Positions 57,610-64,000 of a stretch of 64,000 nucleotides of DNA are shown here, in pieces. The notes below the pieces were generated by a model that searched no databases, was not told the origin of the DNA, and worked only from the letters and a program-made list of their open reading frames with translations. Both the position numbers and the translations under genes were made by a program. Source of the stretch: Streptomyces varsoviensis (GTDB taxonomy: Bacteria > Actinomycetota > Actinomycetes > Streptomycetales > Streptomycetaceae); contig NZ_JOBF01000029.1 in assembly GCF_000718635.1 (NCBI RefSeq), forward strand, positions 26,451-90,450, in the 5' to 3' direction. Each line of letters opens with the position of its first letter. Position 1 is the stretch's first letter.

Positions 57610-58563
57610 TCACGCCTCAATGCGCAGCCAGGTATTGCCCGCCCGGAGCCAGAGGAAGCCGTCACGGCCCTGGCCGCAATGCATGACGACCCGACCGGGG
57701 ACTCGTACACGACGGCGGGAGGTCACTGTCCACGTGGTGCCGTCGAGTGCGGCACGTACAACTTCAACAGACCGCTTGTTGTGGTCGCGCCGCGTCAGTA
57801 CGGCCCTGTCGCCGCGAACCGCGAAACCATCCGGAGTACGGACGGGGCTCACGTAACTGACGACATCGCCGGTGGACGGAGTGATCCGCGACAGGAAAGT
57901 ACCGCCACTGCTGGTACTGGAGTACCAGACGAGCCACACCTGGTCCTCCTCCGTCGCGGCAGTACAGCCGTGCAGCGGACACTGGGGCAGTCGGCCCCCG
58001 GGCGCCCAGGAGGCCCGGCCTCGGACATCCCAACCCGCGAGGCCCCCTCCCGACTCGGGATGACCACCGTAGATGCCGGCATCACCATAAGCCGTCCAGA
58101 TGCCTCCGTGCGCATCGGTCGCCAACGCCGGAATATCGTCACCGACGCAGAACTCGGCCTCAGGCGTTCCAGACGGGGAAAACACCACCGCGTTGGAAGC
58201 CCAACCCTCCTCCGCCTCGCCACGGGACGTACGCCCGCTCACCAACAGAAAACGGGAATCCGGCAGCAGAGCCAGGTGACTCGGCCGCATCCGAATACCC
58301 TCCACCAGCCTGCGCCGCTCCTCCCCTCCCGCAACGGTGACCAACTCCCCCGTAAACGGAAGCTTCGGCTGCCACCCCACCCACCCCTTGATGTAGCGAC
58401 TGCGATCCAGATACCGCTCGTGCACCAAAAGAACCGCAAGTTGACCAGTGGGTCCAACGCTCCACCAAAGGGCTCGGCGCCCCCTCACCACATCAACAGC
58501 CGGAAGCCGCCACACAGTGCGTATCGCACCATCAGAACCAACAGCCAGAGGGCGGAGATTCAT
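57610..58563 (-). CDS. Hypothetical protein, beta-propeller-like, accessory
   Basis: 317 residues, no recognised family. It has Trp/Gly-rich repeated beta segments (IRTVWRLPAVDVVRG, WWSVGPTGQLAVLLVHER, GGIWTAYGDAGIYGG, DGFLWLRAGNTWLRIEA) in a propeller-like pattern; no signal peptide or membrane helix. The ATG at 58563 has AAAGG upstream. Its codon use is less extreme than neighbours, and it lies between livF and the ANTAR regulator, a spot that is empty in relatives I can recall, so it may be acquired. Confidence 0.65.
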   Translation of the reverse strand: MNLRPLAVGSDGAIRTVWRLPAVDVVRGRRALWWSVGPTGQLAVLLVHERYLDRSRYIKGWVGWQPKLPFTGELVTVAGGEERRRLVEGIRMRPSHLALLPDSRFLLVSGRTSRGEAEEGWASNAVVFSPSGTPEAEFCVGDDIPALATDAHGGIWTAYGDAGIYGGHPESGGGLAGWDVRGRASWAPGGRLPQCPLHGCTAATEEDQVWLVWYSSTSSGGTFLSRITPSTGDVVSYVSPVRTPDGFAVRGDRAVLTRRDHNKRSVEVVRAALDGTTWTVTSRRRVRVPGRVVMHCGQGRDGFLWLRAGNTWLRIEA

Positions 58564-58666
58564 CAGCCATCGCCTTTAGGACTCCGGAGCCCAACAGCCC
58601 GAAGAGCACCACTTTACCGGGCCCGGCCCGAAGCCCCGGGGCTCCCGCAACCGCGACGCTCCACGC

Positions 58667-59014
58667 TCAGTGCCGGCCCGGGTACGTCAGGTGCAGGTCG
58701 CCGAGCGGTCTGCGCTGCGCGAGGATGACGCGCCGGCTGATCCGCCAGCCGCCCTCCTCGCGCGGCAGGGTGTCGAGATGAGTGACGCTGGTGACGGATC
58801 CGTTGGCCATGAGGAGGAGCCCCTTGGACTGCGCGGTGACGACGTCGTCCTCCTGACCGCTGATCACGATGTTCGTGATGTGGTGCGCGCCGGCGCCGCA
58901 CTCCAGGGCGCCGTTCCTGATCGCCTCGATGCCCTCGAAGGTGCCCGCTCCGACGTCGCTGAGGTCATGGACGGCGTCAGCTCGTGCTGAGTAGCCTCGG
59001 TCGCGGTCGCCCAC
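58667..59014 (-). pseudogene. NTF2/SnoaL-like fold remnant, N-terminus missing
   Basis: The 115-residue frame covers the second part of a SnoaL-type domain: TFEGIEAIRNGALECG, AHHITNIVISGQEDDVVTAQ, MANGSVTSVTHLDTLPREEGGWRISRRV. The first ~40 residues that hold the opening helices of the cone fold are absent, and what precedes GTG 59014 runs into the 3' end of the ANTAR gene. It is therefore best read as a 5'-truncated relic, though a short expressed protein cannot be excluded. Confidence 0.6.
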
Positions 59015-59036
59015 GGCGACGATGATGTCGCATCGC

Positions 59037-59687
59037 CTACTCCCCCTTGGCCGCCTTCTTCTCCTCGGCGTCCTCGATCACGGCCTCCGCGACCTGCTGC
59101 ATCGAGAGCCTGCGGTCCATCGACGTCTTCTGAATCCACCGGAAGGCCGCGGGCTCCGTCAGCCCGTACTGCGTCTGCAGCACGCTCTTCGCCCGGTCCA
59201 CGAGCTTGCGCGTCTCCAGCCGCTGCGACAGGTCCGCGACCTCGCGCTCCAGCGCGCGCAGCTCCGTGAACCGCGAAACCGCCATCTCGATGGCCGGCAC
59301 GACGTCGCTCTTGCTGAACGGCTTCACCAGATACGCCATCGCCCCGGCGTCCCGCGCCCGCTCCACCAGCTCGCGCTGCGAGAAGGCCGTGAGCATCAGT
59401 ACGGGCGCGATGGACTCCGCGGCGATCCGCTCCGCGGCGGAGATCCCGTCGAGTACGGGCATCTTCACGTCGAGGATGACGAGGTCGGGCTTGTGCTCCT
59501 GGGCCAGGGCGACGGCGGTCTCGCCGTCGCCGGCTTCACCCACGACGCTGTATCCCTCTTCCTCAAGCATCTCTTTGAGATCGAGCCGGATCAGGGCCTC
59601 GTCCTCCGCGATGACGACGCGGGTCGTCAGCGGGGGGACGTGCGACTGCTCGTCGTCGGCATGCGGCTGGGGCTCGGCGGCGTTCAC
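59037..59687 (-). CDS. pdtaR: ANTAR-domain response regulator (PdtaR-like)
   Basis: The 216-residue protein has an N-terminal receiver domain (VVIAEDEALIRLDLKEML; phospho-acceptor Asp73 in LVILDVKMPVLDG; Lys in AYLVKPFSKSD), a helical linker (ELRALEREVADLSQRLETR) and a C-terminal ANTAR RNA-binding domain (AKSVLQTQYGLTEPAAFRWI, then SMDRRLSMQQVAEAV). ANTAR proteins bind paired hexanucleotide hairpins in mRNA and prevent termination. The GTG at 59687 follows GAGGAG at 4 bp and matches the family length. The kinase partner is not adjacent. Confidence 0.93.
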   Translation of the reverse strand: MNAAEPQPHADDEQSHVPPLTTRVVIAEDEALIRLDLKEMLEEEGYSVVGEAGDGETAVALAQEHKPDLVILDVKMPVLDGISAAERIAAESIAPVLMLTAFSQRELVERARDAGAMAYLVKPFSKSDVVPAIEMAVSRFTELRALEREVADLSQRLETRKLVDRAKSVLQTQYGLTEPAAFRWIQKTSMDRRLSMQQVAEAVIEDAEEKKAAKGE

Positions 59688-59743
59688 GGGGCTCCTCGTT
59701 AAGGCAGGGCGATGCACCATGAGCCTACCTAGCTCCTGTATGT

Positions 59744-59771
59744 TTGATGCGCGGAGGGTTTCCGCTATCCT
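59744..59771 (+). promoter_or_regulatory. Promoter of the tRNA gene
   Basis: TTGATG (59744-59749), 16 bp, TATCCT (59766-59771), with the tRNA's first base 12 bp downstream. Confidence 0.6.
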
Positions 59772-59782
59772 TCCTTTGCAAG

Positions 59783-59858
59783 GCCCCGGTAGCCCAATTT
59801 GGCAGCAGGCGATGGATTCAAAACCCATACAGTGTCGGTTCGAGTCCGACCCGGGGCA
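59783..59858 (+). tRNA. Atypical tRNA-Leu-like gene, anticodon CAA
   Basis: 76 nt. The acceptor stem GCCCCGG/CCGGGGC is perfect, the T arm GTCGG-TTCGAGT-CCGAC is canonical, and the discriminator is A73 as in leucine tRNAs. The D arm has only 3 pairs (GCC/GGC) and a large loop as in class II tRNAs. The anticodon loop TTCAAAA reads CAA (Leu), but the variable region is only about 5 nt instead of the long arm of a true leucine tRNA, and the closing pair of the anticodon stem is an A-C mismatch. Possibly a degraded or specialised tRNA. Confidence 0.75.
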
Positions 59859-59966
59859 CTTTACCTTCGTTTCCAAGGTTCCCAACGGTTGGTGATCTTC
59901 ACCCGCCAAGGTGAACAAGTAGGCGATTGGGCTCCCGCCCGCGCAGTTCGAGCCAAGCTCGTCCGC

Positions 59967-60734
59967 ATGTACGACATGGATACGCGCAGGCGCGCGCTCG
60001 CACTGGTCAGCCAAGGCCGCAGCCTCAACTCCGTCAGCCAGGAGACCGGAATATCCCGGTACGCCCTGCGCGACTGGCAGACGCGCATCGAGCCCCTCAC
60101 CCGAGCCCGGCCGACCGATTGTCCGCGCTGCGATGACCTGACTCTCGACGAAGCCGCCTACGCCTACCTGCTGGGGCTCTACCTCGGGGACGGCTGCATC
60201 AGCCCGCAGCCGCGCGGCGGGCACCAACTGCGTATCGCCTGCGCGGATGCCTGGCCGGGGCTCATCGAAGCCTGTCACAGCGCGATCCTGGCCGTACGGC
60301 CGTCCCTGCGCGCCTACTCGCTCCAGCGGAAAGGCTGCGTGATGGTGACCAGCTACGGACGGCACTGGCCCTGCCTGTTTCCGCAGCATGGCCCCGGCAG
60401 GAAGCATGATCGCGCCATCGTTCTCGAACCGTGGCAGCAGCGGATCGTAGACGCCCGGCCCTGGGAATTCCTGCGCGGCCTCATCCACTCCGACGGGTGC
60501 CGCATCACCAACTGGGCCACCCGCCTCGTAGGCGGTGAACGCAAGCGCTACGAATATCCGCGTTACTTCTTCACCAACAGGTCCGAGGACATTCTCAAGC
60601 TCTGCACCGACACCTTCGACAAGGTCGGTGTCCAGTGGAAGGTGACGCGGCGCGGGGGCAGCCCGGCCAATGTCTCCGTCGCCCGCCGCGCCTCCGTGGC
60701 GCTCATGGATCAGTACATCGGGCCGAAGTACTGA
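59967..60734 (+). CDS. HTH-LAGLIDADG protein (homing-endonuclease-like)
   Basis: The 255-residue product has an N-terminal helix-turn-helix (TRRRALALVSQGRSLNSVSQ, then TGISRYALRDWQTR), a Cys pair CPRC, and two LAGLIDADG-type motifs, LLGLYLGDG at residues 68-76 and LRGLIHSDG at 169-177, each keeping the catalytic Asp, with a beta-rich region between. This is a single-chain LAGLIDADG architecture, so DNA cleavage is possible; such HTH-fused forms may instead be regulators. Start uncertain: ATG 59967 used, GTG 59892 possible; the same frame even reads through the tRNA. Convergent with pyk, gap 14 bp. Confidence 0.75.
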   Translation: MYDMDTRRRALALVSQGRSLNSVSQETGISRYALRDWQTRIEPLTRARPTDCPRCDDLTLDEAAYAYLLGLYLGDGCISPQPRGGHQLRIACADAWPGLIEACHSAILAVRPSLRAYSLQRKGCVMVTSYGRHWPCLFPQHGPGRKHDRAIVLEPWQQRIVDARPWEFLRGLIHSDGCRITNWATRLVGGERKRYEYPRYFFTNRSEDILKLCTDTFDKVGVQWKVTRRGGSPANVSVARRASVALMDQYIGPKY

Positions 60735-60748
60735 TCCGGAGTGCCGGT

Positions 60749-62185
60749 CTATTTCTTCGGTGAGTCGTCCTCGCCGATGTGGTGTACGCGCACGAGGTTG
60801 GTGGAGCCGGGGACTCCTGGTGGGGAGCCGGCGGTGATGATGACCACGTCTCCCTTTTGGCAGCGGCCGATGCGGAGGAGGTGTTCGTCGACCTGTTGGA
60901 CCATTTGGTCGGTGTTCTCGGCTCGGGGGCCGAGGAAGGTTTCGACGCCCCAGGTGAGGTTGAGCTGGGCGCGGGTGGCGGGTTCGGGGGTGAAGGCGAG
61001 GAGGGGGATCGGGGAGCGGTAGCGGGAGAGGCGGCGGACGGTGTCGCCGCTCTGGGTGCAGGCTACGAGGTATTTGGCTCCGAGGAAGTCGCCGATTTCG
61101 GCTGCGGCGCGGGCCACGGCGCCGCCTTGGGTGCGGGGTTTGCTGTTTTCGGTGAGGGGTGGGAGGCCTTTGAGGAGGATGTCTTCTTCGGCCGCTTCGA
61201 CGATGCGGCTCATGGTTTTGACGGTTTCGACGGGGTATTTTCCGACGCTGGTTTCGCCGGAGAGCATGACGGCGTCGGTGCCGTCGATGACGGCGTTGGC
61301 GACGTCGGAGGCTTCGGCGCGGGTGGGGCGGGATGAGTCGATCATGGAGTCGAGCATTTGGGTGGCGACGATGACCGGCTTGGCGTTGCGTTTGGTGAGT
61401 TTGATGGCGCGTTTTTGGACGATGGGTACGGATTCCAGTGGCATTTCGACGCCGAGGTCGCCGCGGGCGACCATGATGCTGTCGAAGGCGTCGACGATGC
61501 CTTCGAGGTTGTCGACTGCCTGGGGTTTTTCGATTTTCGCCATGACGGGGAGGCGGCGGCCTTCTTCGTCCATGATGCGGTGGACGTCGAGGATGTCATG
61601 GGCGCTGCGGACGAAGGAGAGGGCGATCATGTCGGCGCCGGCGTGGAGGGCCCAGCGGAGGTCTTCGACGTCTTTTTCGGAGAGGGCGGGGACGGAGACG
61701 GCGACGCCGGGGAGGTTGAGTCCCTTGTGGTCGGAGACCATGCCTCCTTCGATGACGATGGTCTTGACGCGGGGGCCGTCGACTTCGATGACTTCGAGGG
61801 TGACGCGGCCGTCGTCGACGAGGATGCGTTCGCCTCGGGTGACGTCGGCGGCGAGGCCTTCGTAGGTGGTGCCGCAGCAGTGGCGGTCGCCTTCGACGGG
61901 TTCGACGGTGATGGTGAACTCGTCGCCGCGTTCAAGGAGTACGGGTCCTTCGCGGAAGCGGCCGAGGCGAATCTTCGGGCCTTGAAGGTCGGCGAGGATG
62001 CCGACGTTGCGGCCGGTTTCTTCTGAGGCTTTGCGCACCCGGTGGTATCGCGCCTCGTGGTCGGCGTAGGTGCCGTGGCTGAGGTTAAAGCGGGCTATGT
62101 CCATTCCGGCTTCGACGAGTGCCTTGATCTGCTCGTACGAGTCGGTGGCGGGGCCTAGGGTGCAGACGATTTTTGCTCGGCGCAT
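60749..62185 (-). CDS. pyk: Pyruvate kinase
   Basis: 478 residues, the last glycolytic enzyme, phosphoenolpyruvate + ADP to pyruvate + ATP. Domains in order: barrel start MRRAKIVCTLGPATDSYEQI, K+/PEP site RFNLSHG, ADP/Mg site MAKIEKPQAVDN with the catalytic Lys, VARGDLGVEMPLE, VATQMLDSMI, and the C-terminal allosteric domain ending in a nucleotide-binding-like GSPPGVPGSTN. Size and order are standard. The ATG at 62185 is 6 bp after TAGAGT, suggesting a leaderless mRNA. Confidence 0.97.
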   Translation of the reverse strand: MRRAKIVCTLGPATDSYEQIKALVEAGMDIARFNLSHGTYADHEARYHRVRKASEETGRNVGILADLQGPKIRLGRFREGPVLLERGDEFTITVEPVEGDRHCCGTTYEGLAADVTRGERILVDDGRVTLEVIEVDGPRVKTIVIEGGMVSDHKGLNLPGVAVSVPALSEKDVEDLRWALHAGADMIALSFVRSAHDILDVHRIMDEEGRRLPVMAKIEKPQAVDNLEGIVDAFDSIMVARGDLGVEMPLESVPIVQKRAIKLTKRNAKPVIVATQMLDSMIDSSRPTRAEASDVANAVIDGTDAVMLSGETSVGKYPVETVKTMSRIVEAAEEDILLKGLPPLTENSKPRTQGGAVARAAAEIGDFLGAKYLVACTQSGDTVRRLSRYRSPIPLLAFTPEPATRAQLNLTWGVETFLGPRAENTDQMVQQVDEHLLRIGRCQKGDVVIITAGSPPGVPGSTNLVRVHHIGEDDSPKK

Positions 62186-62191
62186 GGTTCG

Positions 62192-62197
62192 ACTCTA
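62192..62197 (-). promoter_or_regulatory. -10 box of a leaderless pyk transcript
   Basis: TAGAGT on the minus strand, 6 bp before the pyk ATG, no ribosome binding site between. Confidence 0.45.
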
Positions 62198-62318
62198 TGA
62201 CGTACCGATGGGTAGGGATTCCGTCGGGTGGGTCGGGCCAACGTCCGCTGGGTGAAGGCTTGTTGACAAGTAGTGAAACGTGCGCGGGGGCGCTCTGATG
62301 AGCGGTGGAGGGGTGGTT

Positions 62319-63035
62319 TCAGAGGGTGGGGCGGGTCATGGTGAAGCGTGCGTTGACGTGGGCGTGGATGTGCTGGCGTTGGGGTGCGAGGTCGAGGGTG
62401 GGTTCGGGGTCGGCTGTCTCGCCGTATCCGCCGTATCCGGCGGCGCGGGCGGCTCGGGCGCCTGCGGGGGGTCCGTAGCCGAGGGGGCCGGGGGGTGTGG
62501 GGGTGTCGGCTTCGATGTCGGCGAGTTCGGTGATGGCGTCGAGTTGTGCGCCGAGGGCGTCGGCGTATTCGCGTGCGCGTTGTAGGGCGTCGTGGACGGC
62601 TTGGCGGCGGGCTTCGCGGTGGGCGGGTGAGTCGGGGCGCAGGCTCCACCAGGGGCCGTCGACGCGGGTGAGGTCGAGGGCGGCGAGGCGGCTGGTGATG
62701 TCGCCGAGGGCGGTGAAGTCGCTGATGGTGGCGGTGATGTGGAGGTGGCCGTGGTAGGCGTGGACGCGTTCGTGGCGTCCTTTTTCGGTGAGTTGGGGGG
62801 TGATGGTGAAGGTGCTGGTTTCGAGGTGGTCGATGGCGTGGTCGTAGGTGTTGAGCGCGTTGAGTGCGTGGGTGTTGCGGCGGGTGAGGTCTTCGAGGGT
62901 GGTGTGGCGTTCGGTGTTGCGGGCGTTGATGGTGATGTCGAGTTGGGCGATTTCGGGTGGGACTTCGAGGTGGGCTTCGCCGCGTACGGCGAGGCGGGGG
63001 GTGTCGGGGGTGCCGTAGGGGTGGTGTGGGGTCAT
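62319..63035 (-). CDS. SIMPL-domain (DUF541) protein
   Basis: The 238-residue protein has the SIMPL fold: opening strand PRLAVRGEAHLEVPPEIAQL, ITINARNTERHTTLEDL, the middle TFTITPQLTEKGRHERVHAY and the long helix REARRQAVHDALQRAREYAD, with the final strand HIHAHVNARFTM. No signal peptide. SIMPL proteins have loosely defined roles in stress tolerance. GAGG sits close to the ATG at 63035. A Gly/Tyr/Ala-rich stretch (PPAGARAARAAGYGGYGE) marks the variable region before the last strand. Confidence 0.83.
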   Translation of the reverse strand: MTPHHPYGTPDTPRLAVRGEAHLEVPPEIAQLDITINARNTERHTTLEDLTRRNTHALNALNTYDHAIDHLETSTFTITPQLTEKGRHERVHAYHGHLHITATISDFTALGDITSRLAALDLTRVDGPWWSLRPDSPAHREARRQAVHDALQRAREYADALGAQLDAITELADIEADTPTPPGPLGYGPPAGARAARAAGYGGYGETADPEPTLDLAPQRQHIHAHVNARFTMTRPTL

Positions 63036-63108
63036 GGCCTCAGCCTCTCAGGTGCGGGGGCTGGGCGCCGGGGGTTGTGCGCGGGGTTCTGTGGCGGGGG
63101 TTGTGGGC

Positions 63109-64000
63109 TCAGACCTTGAGGTGGTTGGCCTTGAGGTGGTTGGCGGGTTCGGAGAGGGGCAGCGGCCTGCGGGCGCCGGGGGTGCGGGGGTGTTGTGGGA
63201 GGCCGAAGGTGGTGAAGGCGGTGCGGGGTGGCTGGGGGTAGGGGGTGGCGTCGGTGAGGTTGTTGAGGATGGTGGCGCCGCGCCAGGCGGCTAGGCCGAG
63301 GTCGGGGGCGCCTGGGCCGTGGGTGTGGCGTTCGGCGTTCTGGACGTAGATGGCGCCTTCGACGCTGGGGTCGAGGGTGAGGCGTTGGTGTTCGTCGATG
63401 CGGGGGCGGCCGGCGCTGTCGCGGCGGAGGTAGGGGTCGAGGGGGGCGAGGAGGGCGTCGGTGGGGCGTTCTCGGTAGCCGGTGGCGAGGATGACGGCGT
63501 CGGTGGTGAGGCGGGAGCGGGTGCCCTGCTGGATGTGGTCGAGGTGGAGTTCGACGCGGGTGGTGCCGACGCGGCCGGCGGTGCGGACGTTGACGCCGGG
63601 GGTGAGGACGGCGTCGGGCCAGCCGCCGTGGAGGGTGCGGCGGTAGAGCTCGTCGTGGATGGCGGCGAGGGTTTCGGCGTCGATTCCTTTGTAGAGCTGC
63701 CATTGCTGTGGGAGGAGTTGGTCGCGTACGGCTTCGGGGAGGGCGTGGAAGTAGCGGGTGTAGTCGGGGGTGAATTGTTCGAGGCCGAGTTTGCTGTATT
63801 CCATGGGGGCGAAGGCGGGGGTGCGGGCGAGCCAGTGGATTTTTTCTTTTCCGGCGGGCCGGTGTCGGAGGAGGTCGAGGAAGATCTCGGCGCCTGATTG
63901 GCCGGAGCCGATGACGGTGATGTGTTCGGCGGCGAGGATTTCGTGGCGGTGGTCGAGGTAGTGGGCGGAGTGGATGACGGGGGCGGTGGGGGTTTCGGCG
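63109..64000 (-). CDS. Lysine/ornithine N-monooxygenase (siderophore type), C-terminal part
   Basis: Partial: the 5' end lies beyond the window. The visible 297 residues contain the NADPH-binding loop VIGSGQSGAEIFLDLL, a central region (MEYSKLGLEQFTPDYTRYF), and the family signature VILATGYRERPTDAL (ATGY motif). These match the SidA/IucD/PvdA group that hydroxylates the side-chain amine of Lys or Ornithine for hydroxamate siderophores. Which substrate cannot be told from this part. The last residues repeat ANHLK twice from a short tandem duplication. Neighbouring siderophore genes would be outside the window. Confidence 0.88.
   Translation of the reverse strand, partial: AETPTAPVIHSAHYLDHRHEILAAEHITVIGSGQSGAEIFLDLLRHRPAGKEKIHWLARTPAFAPMEYSKLGLEQFTPDYTRYFHALPEAVRDQLLPQQWQLYKGIDAETLAAIHDELYRRTLHGGWPDAVLTPGVNVRTAGRVGTTRVELHLDHIQQGTRSRLTTDAVILATGYRERPTDALLAPLDPYLRRDSAGRPRIDEHQRLTLDPSVEGAIYVQNAERHTHGPGAPDLGLAAWRGATILNNLTDATPYPQPPRTAFTTFGLPQHPRTPGARRPLPLSEPANHLKANHLKV

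Noticed and set aside
59783..59858. tRNA read as a selenocysteine or opal-suppressor tRNA (UCA)
   Set aside because: Placing TCA as the anticodon destroys the anticodon stem; CAA with a 7-nt loop pairs best.
59799..59966. Longer N-terminus of the LAGLIDADG protein reaching into the tRNA
   Set aside because: The extra residues come from tRNA sequence and show no domain; the start is more likely 59967 or 59892.

Overview
The window is high-GC actinobacterial DNA and almost certainly a Streptomyces chromosome. Evidence: strong G/C third-position bias, many GTG starts with GGAGG-type ribosome binding sites, ATGA/GTGA gene overlaps, Streptomyces-type -10 boxes (TANNNT), and a conserved gene order (uvrC-rapZ-yvcK, uvrA, terC/terD, uvrB, SNF2 helicase, coaE, rpsA, hrpB, polA, livKHMGF, ANTAR regulator, pyk). 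From memory this order resembles the uvrC-to-pyk stretch of the Streptomyces core; I could not check it by search.

Layout. 0-3.3 kb: yvcK (cut by the window edge), rapZ and uvrC, an overlapping minus-strand operon. 3.7-6.6 kb: a membrane-anchored secreted protein and a papain-like cysteine peptidase, divergent from an HTH regulator, with several inverted and direct repeats between them. 6.7-11.3 kb: a 28-bp repeat array, a double GNAT acetyltransferase, a Rieske lipoprotein, a PfkB sugar kinase and a WD40-like protein. 11.4-22.2 kb: uvrA with a histone-like Lys/Ala tail, a mycothiol-dependent isomerase, a metallo-beta-lactamase-fold hydrolase, the terC / TerD-fusion / terD group, and uvrB. 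22.4-32.0 kb: a secreted GDPD, a WGR-domain beta-propeller, a uridine-kinase-like gene, a SWIM + SNF2 helicase operon and a helicase-associated protein. 32.1-38.6 kb: small proteins, coaE, PAC2, a secreted beta-helix protein, rpsA and a methyltransferase. 38.7-47.8 kb: two DnaA-box-like sites, hrpB, a DUF3068 operon, a lytic transglycosylase and polA. 47.9-57.5 kb: an FdhF/YdeP oxidoreductase, a hotdog thioesterase, a lipoprotein and the branched-chain amino-acid ABC operon. 57.6-64 kb: an accessory hypothetical gene, an NTF2 remnant, an ANTAR response regulator, an atypical tRNA followed by an HTH-LAGLIDADG protein, pyk, a SIMPL protein and a siderophore-type N-monooxygenase cut by the window edge.

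The most striking signal is regulatory. Copies of the actinobacterial PafBC/RecA-independent DNA-damage promoter (TTGTCRGTG, 8 bp, TANNNT) lie at exact spacing in front of uvrB, the SNF2 helicase-SWIM operon and the WGR-propeller gene. Near-matches with the same spacing precede polA and uvrC. The window therefore looks like a co-located DNA-damage regulon that recruits two poorly characterised units (SNF2-SWIM and WGR-propeller) to nucleotide excision repair. Other notable features are a terC leader able to hide its own ribosome binding site, paired DnaA boxes before hrpB, the odd tRNA next to a LAGLIDADG protein, and recurrent leaderless promoters.
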